IMG/VR virus record: IMGVR_UViG_3300031746_000055
Span: 1-42,321 of that record
Length of the DNA stretch: 42,321 nt
Origin: a virus
Reading direction: 5' to 3' (one strand)
Shown here one piece after another: positions 14,632 to 22,031 of this stretch; positions within the stretch are counted from its first letter, which is position 1, and each line of letters begins with the position of its first letter. The notes under the pieces are model-generated. The model ran no database searches. It saw only the letters and a program-made list of their open reading frames with translations, and had not been told where the DNA came from. The position numbers and the translations under genes are program-made.

Positions 14632-15223
14632 TTTTGCAGTAATTGACATAAAAACAGGATTTGAAATGTTACCCTATACAGCCATCCAAGAGGCGGCCTA
14701 TGAGTTTATCTATGCCGAAACCCTAAAGAGAAAAGAGGAAATCAATCTCCAATTCTTTGAGGATAAGCATATTTATAAACTCAATGGTATGCCTCTTGTT
14801 TCGGTTACTAAAATATTGCAGATGGCGGGGCTTGCCGATTTTTCTAAAATCCCATTTGAAAGACTTGAGGCTTCAAGGAAATTCGGCCAAGCCGTCCATA
14901 GGGCTTGCGAATTATTTGATAAAGGCACTCTTGACGAACGTTCTCTTGACACTAATCTCTGGCCATATCTTGATGGATGGGTTGCTTGCAAAAAGGAATA
15001 TAAATGGGATTTTGTAGCCATTGAACAACCCATAATCTCAACAGTTTATAAGGTAGCCGGAACACCCGATAGGATAAGCAAAAGCGATAGAAGGCGCAGG
15101 ATAGCAGCTTTGCTTGGGCCAGAAGGAACTTACAAGGTAACCGAATACACAAATAAAGGCGACTGGCAGGTGTTTTTAGCGGCCTTGTCAGTCGTTAATT
15201 ACAAAATAAGAAATAAAATTTAA
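14624..15223 (+). CDS. PD-(D/E)XK exonuclease with displaced catalytic motif (possible circular permutation)
   Basis: The 199-residue protein is the expected partner of RecT. It shows 'HIYKLNGMPLVSVTKILQ', 'ASRKFGQAVHRACE', 'VAGTPDRIS' (catalytic Asp) and a C-terminal 'YTNKGDWQVFLAALSVVNYK', in the order usual for phage RecB/Cas4-like nucleases. However, the (D/E)XK segment that normally follows GTxDR, here 'AVIDIKTG...TAIQEAAYEF', is at the extreme N-terminus (about residues 5-27). The protein thus reads as a circular permutant, or a middle segment was moved. The start is a GTG in a GAGGAAGG context, overlapping recT by 8 bases. A homing endonuclease gene follows directly. Confidence 0.75.
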   Translation: MNNFAVIDIKTGFEMLPYTAIQEAAYEFIYAETLKRKEEINLQFFEDKHIYKLNGMPLVSVTKILQMAGLADFSKIPFERLEASRKFGQAVHRACELFDKGTLDERSLDTNLWPYLDGWVACKKEYKWDFVAIEQPIISTVYKVAGTPDRISKSDRRRRIAALLGPEGTYKVTEYTNKGDWQVFLAALSVVNYKIRNKI

Positions 15224-15231
15224 GGAGAAAT

Positions 15232-15762
15232 ATGCCTAAGGGAACTTATATAAGAACTAAACCAGTTTGGAATAAAGGGAAAAAATGCAAACCTCTATCT
15301 ATAGAACATAGGAAAAAATTAAGTTTATCTTTAAAAGGTATTAAGCGAAAACCTTTTACTGAAGAACATAGAAAGAAGTTAAGCATTAGTCATAAAGGGT
15401 GCTTCCCATCAGAACAAACTCGTAAAAAATTAAGTATCGCACATAAAGGTAAAATTGGATATCAAAGGGGTAAGTCCGGGGAAAATACTACAAATTGGAG
15501 AGGCGGAAAAAGAATCCATTCAAATGGTTATGTATGGATTTATTCTCCTCTTCATCCCTATCACTCTGCACAAAAATATGTGCTTGAACATCGTTTGGTT
15601 ATGGAGAAAAACCTTAAAAGATACCTTAATCCTAACGAGATTGTTCATCATATAAATGGAAACCATCAGGATAATCGGATAGACAATTTGATGCTTTTTT
15701 CAGATAGTAAATCACATTTAAATTACCATCGTTTAATATTAAAAAAGGAGAGGAACAAATGA
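15232..15762 (+). CDS. Free-standing homing endonuclease, NUMOD3 repeats plus HNH
   Basis: The 176-residue protein has three NUMOD3-like DNA-binding repeats in its N-terminal half (IEHRKKLSLSLKG, TEEHRKKLSISHKG, SEQTRKKLSIAHKG), then an HNH module with I-V-H-H-I-N-G-N-H-Q-D-N-R-I-D-N-L about residues 140-160. It belongs to the family of mobile HNH genes found next to phage replication genes. A GGAGAAAT ribosome site precedes it, and it overlaps the next gene by four bases. It lies between two recombination genes, so it is probably a selfish insertion. Confidence 0.9.
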   Translation: MPKGTYIRTKPVWNKGKKCKPLSIEHRKKLSLSLKGIKRKPFTEEHRKKLSISHKGCFPSEQTRKKLSIAHKGKIGYQRGKSGENTTNWRGGKRIHSNGYVWIYSPLHPYHSAQKYVLEHRLVMEKNLKRYLNPNEIVHHINGNHQDNRIDNLMLFSDSKSHLNYHRLILKKERNK

Positions 15763-16421
15763 TTGCAGAAACCTTGGAATTAAAACCAGAAGAACAGGCA
15801 ATAGTCAAAAGGGCAGAAGATATTTCTACCCAGATAAGTAATTTTAAGATTACTAGCCAGGATGAATACAATGTATCAGGGGAATACCTTAAATCTGTAA
15901 AATCTACTTATAAACAGATTGAGGATTTAAGGATGTCAATGACCCGGCCCCTTGATGATAGCAAAAAGCGGATTATGGATTTCTTCCGCAAGCCCCTTGA
16001 TATACTTACTAATGCCGAGGGAGTGCTAAAAAGGGGTATTCTTATGTATCAGCAGGCTCAGGAGAGGGCAAGGATTGAGCAGGAGAGGAAGTTACAGGTA
16101 GAGGCCGAAAAGAAACGCCAGGAAGCCTTAGCAAAGGCAGAGGCGGCTAGGGCTGAGGGTAAAGAGGCAAAGGCCGAGAAATATGAAGATAAGGCCAATG
16201 GGATTATTGCTCCCACACTTGCCCCGACTGTCCAAAAGGTATCAGGGATTTCAACTAAAATGGTATGGAAATTTGAGGTAATAGATGAAAAGGCCATACC
16301 AAGAGAATACCTTATTCCTGATTTGGTAAAGATAGGCAAGGTTGTCCGGTCAGTAGGAAATACACTTCCAATCCCAGGGGTAAGGATATACCCAGAAGAA
16401 ACAATAGCCGTAGGGAGGTAG
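15759..16421 (+). CDS. Phage recombination-associated coiled-coil protein
   Basis: The 220-residue protein has a helical N-terminal region, a long coiled coil around residues 95-145 (RARIEQERKLQVEAEKKRQE, EAAKA-type repeats) and a compact C-terminal domain (VWKFEVIDEKAIPREYLIPD, IPGVRIYPEE). Proteins with this layout, including the 'f.v.de..IP.ey..pd...i...v...g....ipGv.i' C-terminus, are regularly found between phage recT/exonuclease genes and ssb. The exact function is unknown. The ribosome site AAGGAGAGG lies within the end of the homing endonuclease gene. Confidence 0.7.
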   Translation: MIAETLELKPEEQAIVKRAEDISTQISNFKITSQDEYNVSGEYLKSVKSTYKQIEDLRMSMTRPLDDSKKRIMDFFRKPLDILTNAEGVLKRGILMYQQAQERARIEQERKLQVEAEKKRQEALAKAEAARAEGKEAKAEKYEDKANGIIAPTLAPTVQKVSGISTKMVWKFEVIDEKAIPREYLIPDLVKIGKVVRSVGNTLPIPGVRIYPEETIAVGR

Positions 16422-16424
16422 ATA

Positions 16425-16793
16425 ATGCTAAATAAAATTGTTGTTGTAGCTAATCTTACCAAAGACCCGGAACTTCGTTATACCCCCAACGGAACAGCAG
16501 TTTGTAATTTGCGCCTTGCCATTAACCGTAAATATAAATCAGGCGAAGAATTTAAGGAAGAAACCTGTTTTATAACTGCAATCGTATGGGGCAAACGAGC
16601 CGAGAATTGTAATGAGTATCTAAAAAAGGGTAACCCTATTTTTATTGAGGGTAGGTTACAGTCTCGGTCTTGGGATGGACAGGATGGAAAGAAACAATAT
16701 GCCACCGAAATCGTAGCTGAGAATATCCAGTTTTTAGATAGAACCAAAGAAGGAACATCACAAGAAATAGAGGAATTACCACCAGAAGCATAA
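16425..16793 (+). CDS. ssb: Single-stranded DNA-binding protein
   Basis: The 122-residue protein is a typical bacterial-type SSB OB fold: MLNKIVVVANLTKDPELRYT, then 'G.AVCNLRLAINR', then 'FITAIVWGKRAENCNEYLKKG', then 'IFIEGRLQSRSWDGQDGKK'. The tail is acidic (QEIEELPPEA) but lacks the canonical D-D-I-P-F tip, so docking to host SSB partners may differ. It would coat ssDNA for RecT and the replisome. It follows the coiled-coil gene with three intervening bases. Confidence 0.95.
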   Translation: MLNKIVVVANLTKDPELRYTPNGTAVCNLRLAINRKYKSGEEFKEETCFITAIVWGKRAENCNEYLKKGNPIFIEGRLQSRSWDGQDGKKQYATEIVAENIQFLDRTKEGTSQEIEELPPEA

Positions 16794-17051
16794 ATGCCCC
16801 CCATCCAATTAGATTTATACCTTAACAAAGAACAGGCCTTAGAGGAGTGGTGTCGGGATAAGGGATTTTTCTCAAGCCACGATGTCAATTTTTATGGAAC
16901 TACCCATTTCTTTGATTCTGCCACGCGTAGGATCAGGGAGTGGGTTCAGGTCGGTAAGGTTAAGCATTTGAGCAAGGATGAGGCAATTTTTAGGGGATTT
17001 AAAACGAAGTGTGCGGTGTATGAGTGGATAAACATAAATGAATGCCAATAA
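16794..17051 (+). CDS. Small protein of unknown function
   Basis: The 85-residue product starts immediately after the ssb stop, implying coupled translation. It contains a pattern 'QALEEWCRDKGFFSSHDVNFYG...RRIREWVQVGKVKHLSKDEAIFRGF' suggestive of a winged-helix or helix-turn-helix fold in the middle. The position between ssb and the replication initiator suggests a replication or regulatory role. Not recognised. Confidence 0.6.
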   Translation: MPPIQLDLYLNKEQALEEWCRDKGFFSSHDVNFYGTTHFFDSATRRIREWVQVGKVKHLSKDEAIFRGFKTKCAVYEWININECQ

Positions 17052-17099
17052 ATTAGCAGATGAAATATTGATTAACTATATTGCCTTAAGGAGCAGAAA

Positions 17100-17840
17100 A
17101 TGAAATGGTTTGAACACGAAACAGACGCTTTAGAACATCCTAAAATTAAGGCTTTAATCAAGGAATTTGGATCAGATGGATATTATGTTTGCTTTGGAAC
17201 TTGGGAAAAAATCGGTAAATATGGTGATAAATATTTGCGTTTACCCTTCTCGAAATACCCCAAAACACTTTTTGAAGAGGACTTAAGATTGTCCATAGAT
17301 AAAATAGAGAAGATTTGGGTATTTATGAGCAAATTATCGTTGTTATCTCCTAACTCTTTAAAAAACAATATCTTATATTCTTCTAAATTAAAGGAACGAT
17401 GCGATGAATATCATAAAAAACTCCAGAGAAAGTCCCGACAAGATACGGATAATGTCGTTGTAGATAAGAATACAATAGATAAGATTATAATAGAATACAT
17501 TAAAAACAAAGGGTGGGAAAAGCAATCTCAAGAAAAAAACATATTAAACTCTATTTATAAAAGAAGTGGAAAAGCGGCAAAAGAATTATTCTTGCTTACC
17601 AATGATATAAAAATTTCATTATTGGCAATCCAATGGACAGCTCAAGTCTGTCAACAGAAAAAATTATCTTGGACATTAGAAACAGTTATATCTTGGTATC
17701 CAGATTATTTATTACATAAAAAAACAATCAAAGAAGGCGATTATAAGGCCGCCGATCCTGACTGCCAGATATGCGCTGGAACGGGTTGGGATAAAACTGA
17801 CGGGAGCAAGAAATTATGTCTTTGTCGGCAAAACAGATAA
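17100..17840 (+). CDS. Replication initiator-like protein with N-terminal wHTH and C-terminal zinc motif
   Basis: The 246-residue protein opens with WFEHETDALEHPKIKALIKE and 'GSDGYYVCFGTWEKIG', the pattern of phage replication proteins with a Lin1244/Lin1753-like N-terminal winged helix. A basic linker and a helical domain (about residues 120-215) resembling DnaD/DnaT-type regions follow. The C-terminus has C-Q-I-C-A-G-T-G-W and C-L-C, a DnaJ-like zinc site. It probably binds the phage origin and recruits the host helicase. The ribosome site is TTAAGGAGCAG. No helicase gene is encoded nearby. Confidence 0.65.
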   Translation: MKWFEHETDALEHPKIKALIKEFGSDGYYVCFGTWEKIGKYGDKYLRLPFSKYPKTLFEEDLRLSIDKIEKIWVFMSKLSLLSPNSLKNNILYSSKLKERCDEYHKKLQRKSRQDTDNVVVDKNTIDKIIIEYIKNKGWEKQSQEKNILNSIYKRSGKAAKELFLLTNDIKISLLAIQWTAQVCQQKKLSWTLETVISWYPDYLLHKKTIKEGDYKAADPDCQICAGTGWDKTDGSKKLCLCRQNR

Positions 17841-17989
17841 GCTTTGTCAATGAGCAGGCCAAGGGTAAAACCAAAAAGGAAATTTTGGATATGGTCGGAT
17901 TCTTATATAAAGACAATATCCGTAGGTTTATAAGAAAGAAGAGAAGGCCACAATCAATCAAGGATATTCTGCACAAAGAGAATGAATAA
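17816..17989 (+). CDS. 57-residue basic protein
   Basis: An ATG inside the end of the initiator gene opens a short frame (MSLSAKQISFVNEQAKGKTKKEILDM...), basic and helical, with R-R-F-I-R-K-K-R-R-P near the middle. Its stop overlaps the next start by eight bases. Possibly nucleic-acid binding; not recognised. Confidence 0.5.
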   Translation: MSLSAKQISFVNEQAKGKTKKEILDMVGFLYKDNIRRFIRKKRRPQSIKDILHKENE

Positions 17990-18617
17990 AACTAAAATTG
18001 AATGGTGCGATTATACTTGGAATCCGCTTGTAGGTTGTAAACGAGGATGTCCATATTGTTATGCGAGAAAAATCTTTAATCGTTTTAATCCTGGCATGCC
18101 ATTTGAGCAAATATCAAATTGGGATGAACGATTAGAACAACCATTGAAAATCAAAAAACCAAGCCGTATCTTTGTTGGTTCAATGTCTGATGTTGAGTTT
18201 TGGTCAAAGGCACAGATGATAAATGTTTTAGATATAATTAAACAATGCCCCAAACACATTTTTATCTTTCTTACAAAGAATCCTTATGCTTATAGGAAAT
18301 TTGGGAAATATCCTAAGAATTGCTGGCTCGGATTTACTGTTACACGAAGAGAAGAATGGGGTAGAGCGGTAAAAATGGTTAGGGTAAAAAGAGATAACTT
18401 AAAATTTATCAATATTGAACCGATACTTGGAAAAATAGATACTTCTTATTTCTGGTTGTTTGATTGGATTATATTGGGTGGACTTACCCCTAAACCAATA
18501 CATAAACAAAAATGGATTAAAGATTTTTTAGATGGCGGAAAGAAATTATCAACACCTGTTTTTATAAAAGATAACGCCCATTATCCACAAATAAGAAAAG
18601 AATTTCCGATTGCATAA
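17982..18617 (+). CDS. Phage Gp37/Gp68 family (DUF5131), radical-SAM-like protein
   Basis: The 211-residue protein begins T-K-I-E-W-C-D-Y-T-W-N-P and has Cys19, Cys23 and Cys26 in V-G-C-K-R-G-C-P-Y-C-Y-A, the CxxxCxxC iron-sulfur motif of radical-SAM enzymes. Later segments 'RIFVGSMSDVE', 'FIFLTKNP' and 'LKFINIEPILGKID' match the Gp37/Gp68 phage family. The substrate is unknown for the family. It sits at the start of the accessory block. Confidence 0.85.
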   Translation: MNKTKIEWCDYTWNPLVGCKRGCPYCYARKIFNRFNPGMPFEQISNWDERLEQPLKIKKPSRIFVGSMSDVEFWSKAQMINVLDIIKQCPKHIFIFLTKNPYAYRKFGKYPKNCWLGFTVTRREEWGRAVKMVRVKRDNLKFINIEPILGKIDTSYFWLFDWIILGGLTPKPIHKQKWIKDFLDGGKKLSTPVFIKDNAHYPQIRKEFPIA

Positions 18618-18628
18618 AGGAGGGTGGG

Positions 18629-18985
18629 ATGAGAGAGATTAAGTTTAGGGCGTGGGATAAAGTTTTATACGACACCGTCAAAAGAAGTAGGATGTTTGAA
18701 GTTTATGGATTAAATATATCTACAAATTATGTTTCTGCTTATAAAGAAACTGGCGATGAAGTTGTCCACGATTTAAGAGATTGTATTCTTATGCAATTCA
18801 CAGGTCTTAAAGACAAAAATGGTAAGGAGATTTATGAATCTGATTATATTAAGACTCCTGCTGGTTTTGGTTTAGTAATATGGGATAAATGTTATTGGAT
18901 ACAATGGGAAGGTGGGGGTAGGACAACATTATGGGATACTCCTGAACAAAAAATGGAGGTAATCGGGAATGAATTTGAAAATTAA
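18629..18985 (+). CDS. YopX-like protein
   Basis: The 118-residue product starts M-R-E-I-K-F-R-A-W-D-K and contains 'LMQFTGLKDKNGKEIYESDYIK' and a terminal 'MEVIGNEFEN', the hallmarks of the phage YopX family. Function is unknown. The ribosome site is AAAGGAGGGTGGG. Its end overlaps the LAGLIDADG gene by 17 bases. Confidence 0.85.
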   Translation: MREIKFRAWDKVLYDTVKRSRMFEVYGLNISTNYVSAYKETGDEVVHDLRDCILMQFTGLKDKNGKEIYESDYIKTPAGFGLVIWDKCYWIQWEGGGRTTLWDTPEQKMEVIGNEFEN

Positions 18986-19418
18986 AAAAGGCAAAAGAAC
19001 CGTAACAACTGATATTGCTTATATCGCAGGATTTTTAGATGGCGAAGGTTGCATTAGAATTAAAAAAGCAAATCAAGGTGGTAATTCTTATTATGTTTGG
19101 GTCGCCATTACAAATTCTTATAAACCTACACTTGATTTTGTTCAAAGCGTATTCGGTGGCCAAGTAAGACAAGCAGAAAAAACTGTTAATAAAATAGTTT
19201 ACCATTACTTAATAACTGCCTCTGAAGCAGTAGATATGCTTAAAACTATTTTAGGATTTTTACGAGATAAAAAGAAACAGGCGGAGTTAGCAATTATATT
19301 TCACGATAATAAAGATAGATTATCGCCAAGTGGGAAAGATTTAGCATATAGACGAATGAAAGACTTAAAGAAGGGCAACATCTATGAAAACCCAGAGTTA
19401 TTAACTAACCACCACTAA
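18969..19418 (+). CDS. LAGLIDADG homing endonuclease
   Basis: The 149-residue protein carries one LAGLIDADG motif, I-A-Y-I-A-G-F-L-D-G-E-G, at about residues 17-28, with the catalytic acid of the D-G-E-G end. One motif implies that it acts as a homodimer. The rest has the alternating strands and helices of this family (YYVWVAITNSYKPTLDFVQ). No intron or intein is evident around it, so it is free-standing. Confidence 0.85.
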   Translation: MNLKIKKGKRTVTTDIAYIAGFLDGEGCIRIKKANQGGNSYYVWVAITNSYKPTLDFVQSVFGGQVRQAEKTVNKIVYHYLITASEAVDMLKTILGFLRDKKKQAELAIIFHDNKDRLSPSGKDLAYRRMKDLKKGNIYENPELLTNHH

Positions 19419-19434
19419 AGGGGAGGGGGAGGTA

Positions 19435-19521
19435 ATGAGAGAAATAATCGGAATAACAAAAGATGTCTTTATAATTATATTTGTTGCTTGGGTAATATGG
19501 TTTTATTCACACAATCAGTAA
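19435..19521 (+). CDS. 28-residue membrane peptide
   Basis: A very short frame with a strong GGGAGGTA ribosome site: MREIIGITKDVFIIIFVAWV then IWFYSHNQ. It is a single transmembrane segment. Comparable micro-membrane genes lie at 11407 and 21400; they may influence host membrane or superinfection. Confidence 0.5.
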   Translation: MREIIGITKDVFIIIFVAWVIWFYSHNQ

Positions 19522-19548
19522 CCCACTAACCTTATAGGGAGGGATGAG

Positions 19549-20136
19549 ATGATTGAGTTTGTAGAATTTAAGAAGATACCGAGACTAAGTCGTGAATGTG
19601 TAGTAACCGAGAAAATTGATGGCACTAACGGAGTAATTTATATTGGCGAAGATGGCGAGTTTTTAGTCGGTAGTCGTTCAAGGTGGATTGACGAACATAC
19701 CGATAATCATAATTTTTGGCATTGGGTAATGGATAATAAAGAAGAACTACTTAAACTCGGTGTAGGCACTCACTATGGAGAATGGTGGGGTAGTGGGATT
19801 CAACGAGGATATGGTTTAATCAAGGGCGAAAAAAGGTTTAGTTTATTTAATTCAGGTAGATGGGTTAAGAAAACTTCTAATAGTATTCCACCACTTGCGG
19901 AGAAACAAGAATACTGCCCTGATTGTTGTTATGTTGTGCCTATATTATGGACAGGAATTTTTGATATTATCGCCATAAATTCAATATTAAATAATTTGCA
20001 AGTTGAAGGCAGTCGTGCTTCGCTTGGATTTATGCGACCTGAAGGAATAGTAATTTATCACAAACAAGGAAATATATATTTTAAGAAAACCATTGAGAAA
20101 GATGAAAAACCCAAAGGAAGTATGGAAACTTCCTAA
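19549..20136 (+). CDS. RNA ligase family protein
   Basis: The 195-residue protein has the nucleotidyltransferase signature: motif I T-E-K-I-D-G-T-N-G with the adenylated Lys22, motif III 'YGEWWG', motif IV 'RPEGIVIY' and motif V 'FKKTIEK'. This fits the RNA-ligase domain of T4 Rnl2 type, although the protein is short compared with full Rnl2 and lacks its C-terminal domain. It may repair host-cleaved tRNA or other RNA. The ribosome site is AGGGAGGGATG. A pair of cysteines (CPDCC) near residue 125 is unusual. Confidence 0.8.
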   Translation: MIEFVEFKKIPRLSRECVVTEKIDGTNGVIYIGEDGEFLVGSRSRWIDEHTDNHNFWHWVMDNKEELLKLGVGTHYGEWWGSGIQRGYGLIKGEKRFSLFNSGRWVKKTSNSIPPLAEKQEYCPDCCYVVPILWTGIFDIIAINSILNNLQVEGSRASLGFMRPEGIVIYHKQGNIYFKKTIEKDEKPKGSMETS

Positions 20137-20165
20137 CCCATCTTTACTGAAAGGAGAGTAGGGGG

Positions 20166-20282
20166 ATGATTAAAACATCTTTTTGTAAAATATGTGGGAA
20201 AAGAATTACAACTTGTTATGACACTAAAGACGCACCACCTGATATTGTAATATGTTTAGAGTGTGAAGAAAAGAATAAATGA
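20166..20282 (+). CDS. 38-residue zinc-ribbon peptide
   Basis: The frame begins after a GGAGAGTAGGG stretch and encodes C-K-I-C-G-K and C-L-E-C-E-E, a four-cysteine zinc knuckle, in a 38-residue product. It belongs to the series of Cys-pair mini-proteins in this genome (see findings). Confidence 0.55.
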   Translation: MIKTSFCKICGKRITTCYDTKDAPPDIVICLECEEKNK

Positions 20283-20472
20283 CTAAAACCTGCGGGGGTT
20301 GTAGTGAAAACTAATATCCCCTTTATGTAGATTACCTTTTGGCGAAGTAAGAAATATTGTTGTGTTCCTAATATGATATTACACATAAGTAAAGATTTTT
20401 TATATGTAGTTTTATCTATGGCAAAAATATGGGAAAAAATTCAAAGAAATAAAAGTAAGAAGAGGTGAAGAA
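20283..20472. other. Non-coding spacer, no clear signal
   Basis: I see no convincing gene or terminator between the zinc peptide and the gene at 20473. The stretch has AT-rich segments and a tiny 16-residue frame starting near 20419 that I do not consider real. A GAAGAGGTGAAGAA ribosome site at its end serves the next gene. Confidence 0.4.
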
Positions 20473-20733
20473 ATGATGAGAGACTTTGAAGATTATTTAA
20501 TGGAGAAACACGCAGAGCAATATATTGGCACAAAAGATTGTATGATTGATGATTTTAATAAATGGGTTCAGGATTTAGGTTTTGATGAGTTAATAGAATA
20601 CGGAAATACGTTTGTCGCACAAATTAAATCCGAAATTCTGGAGAAGGTAGATGAATGTGAAACAATAGAGGTAGCGGGTTTAAATACATTAATATTGAAA
20701 TCCCAAGTGAAAAAGGTTATAGAGGAGATTTAG
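20473..20733 (+). CDS. Small acidic protein of unknown function
   Basis: The 86-residue product is acidic and mostly helical (DFEDYLMEKHAEQYIG, DDFNKWVQDLGFDELIEYG). It has a good AGAGGTGAAG ribosome site with an ATGATG start. No domain recognised; an anti-host or DNA-mimic role cannot be excluded. Confidence 0.6.
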   Translation: MMRDFEDYLMEKHAEQYIGTKDCMIDDFNKWVQDLGFDELIEYGNTFVAQIKSEILEKVDECETIEVAGLNTLILKSQVKKVIEEI

Positions 20734-20737
20734 ATAA

Positions 20738-21403
20738 ATGCGAATAAAAAATAGGTATAGAGTCTATTATTCCAGGGTTAAATTTTGGTTGTATGAGATG
20801 TTGGGGTTGCCGAACATGACTGGAAAGGAAGTAAATATAGTCAAATACATACTTAGTCAGCTTAAAAACAAGGAAATCACGGTATTCGAATGGGGGATGG
20901 GCTCAAGCACGATATATTTTACTAACTATTTAAGGTCTATCGGGAAGAACTTTCGTTGGTTCGCAATAGATAACAACAGGGAATGGTTCGATAAGATTTC
21001 CGATAAGGTAAAAAATTATAATTTGCAGGGCATAAACCTTTACTTGAGGGAGTTTGTGGTGTTTTGGGAGAAAACAGGCGGCAACTTTTGCATAAGGGGA
21101 AAGAACGAACTTGATTACATTAACTTTCCTAAAACCTTGCCGGATAAATTCGATGTTTTGCTGATTGATGGGCGTTTCCGGCGTCTCTGCCTTGAGGTGG
21201 CTAAAGAGGTGGTAATGGATGACGGGATCATAATCTTACACGACGCCCACAGGCCTCATTATCAGAGAGGGCTAAGTGAGTTCCCCTGTCAGACAATAAT
21301 CAGTGGTTCAGACTTCGCCCCTTTTCAAAAACTGCATAATGAGATGTGGCTTGGTTCTAACTATAATAATAAAATCATCAACAATTTAAAGGGAAGGAAA
21401 TGA
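20738..21403 (+). CDS. Class I SAM-dependent methyltransferase-like protein
   Basis: The 221-residue protein has the Rossmann pattern of class I methyltransferases: F-E-W-G-M-G-S-S-T near residue 52 for the SAM-binding loop, W-F-A-I-D-N-N-R after beta2, F-D-V-L-L-I-D-G-R near residue 137, and G-I-I-I-L-H-D-A near residue 163. It lies just upstream of a glycosyltransferase, so sugar or lipid methylation is a reasonable guess; the substrate is not evident from sequence. Confidence 0.7.
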   Translation: MRIKNRYRVYYSRVKFWLYEMLGLPNMTGKEVNIVKYILSQLKNKEITVFEWGMGSSTIYFTNYLRSIGKNFRWFAIDNNREWFDKISDKVKNYNLQGINLYLREFVVFWEKTGGNFCIRGKNELDYINFPKTLPDKFDVLLIDGRFRRLCLEVAKEVVMDDGIIILHDAHRPHYQRGLSEFPCQTIISGSDFAPFQKLHNEMWLGSNYNNKIINNLKGRK

Positions 21404-21525
21404 AAGAATATTTTGCGGATTTAATCTCTGGCTTAATCCTAGCTTTAGTCTTTATCCCCTGTTTGCTGGTGGCAGTTTGCATCTGCTGTCTTGAGGGGAT
21501 GAAAAAAAATATCGCTAAAATTTGA
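21400..21525 (+). CDS. 41-residue membrane peptide
   Basis: The ATG overlaps the methyltransferase stop (ATGA). The product has one Cys-rich transmembrane segment (LILALVFIPCLLVAVCICC) and a short basic tail. A GGGAAGG ribosome site precedes it. Function unknown. Confidence 0.55.
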   Translation: MKEYFADLISGLILALVFIPCLLVAVCICCLEGMKKNIAKI

Positions 21526-21534
21526 GAATGGATT

Positions 21535-21807
21535 ATGTTGAGTTCATGTCATAGATTTATGGATTTAGCCGACATAAAAGTAGCGCAATACAAGGAGAGG
21601 GTTTTGGATTTGGCAGTTGCCTTTGCTTTAAGGCTAAAATGGTATTGGAACAGGCTGACAATATCAGATGGGCTGGTGCTTATTCTGATAGCGGAAATAG
21701 CTTATCTGATTTGGATGCAACGGCAAACCCGCACAAGATTCTCTTCTCGGCACTTTTGGAGGGGATGGAGGGAAAATGAGAAAAGACACAAGCGATTGGT
21801 GGGATAG
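21535..21807 (+). CDS. Small membrane-associated protein
   Basis: The 90-residue product has one likely transmembrane segment (GLVLILIAEIAYLIWM) and a basic Arg/Trp-rich C-terminus (RHFWRGWRENEKRHKR). Its end overlaps the next gene by 32 bases. The ribosome site is weak. Function unknown. Confidence 0.5.
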   Translation: MLSSCHRFMDLADIKVAQYKERVLDLAVAFALRLKWYWNRLTISDGLVLILIAEIAYLIWMQRQTRTRFSSRHFWRGWRENEKRHKRLVG

Positions 21808-22018
21808 GCAAAACGAGAGGTTCGATAATACGCCATTGGGTTTCAAATTGTTGGTCTTGCTCTTGCCATTTATCATTTTTTTCTTGATGAACATTGATGA
21901 TATCAAGGTTGAATATTCGGAACGGATAAAAAACGTAGAATTATCAATACAGGAATTTTCTGAACAGATAGAGATTTTAAGGACGCAAATAAACCAATTG
22001 GGACTAAGCGAACAATAG
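21776..22018 (+). CDS. Membrane-anchored short coiled-coil protein
   Basis: The 80-residue product has a single transmembrane segment (FKLLVLLLPFIIFFLM) followed by a coiled coil (ERIKNVELSIQEFSEQIEIL). This layout is shared by inner-membrane spanins and similar phage proteins, but the location next to a glycosyltransferase gives no lysis context. A GGAGGGAAAATG start region is good. Confidence 0.55.
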   Translation: MRKDTSDWWDRQNERFDNTPLGFKLLVLLLPFIIFFLMNIDDIKVEYSERIKNVELSIQEFSEQIEILRTQINQLGLSEQ

Positions 22019-22031
22019 AAAGGAGTATTTA

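Noticed and set aside
16478-16888. Minus-strand open frame through ssb
   Set aside because: Shadow of ssb; composition is atypical and there is no ribosome site.
17038-17103. 21-residue frame ahead of the replication initiator
   Set aside because: Lies mostly inside the end of the preceding gene and has no independent support.
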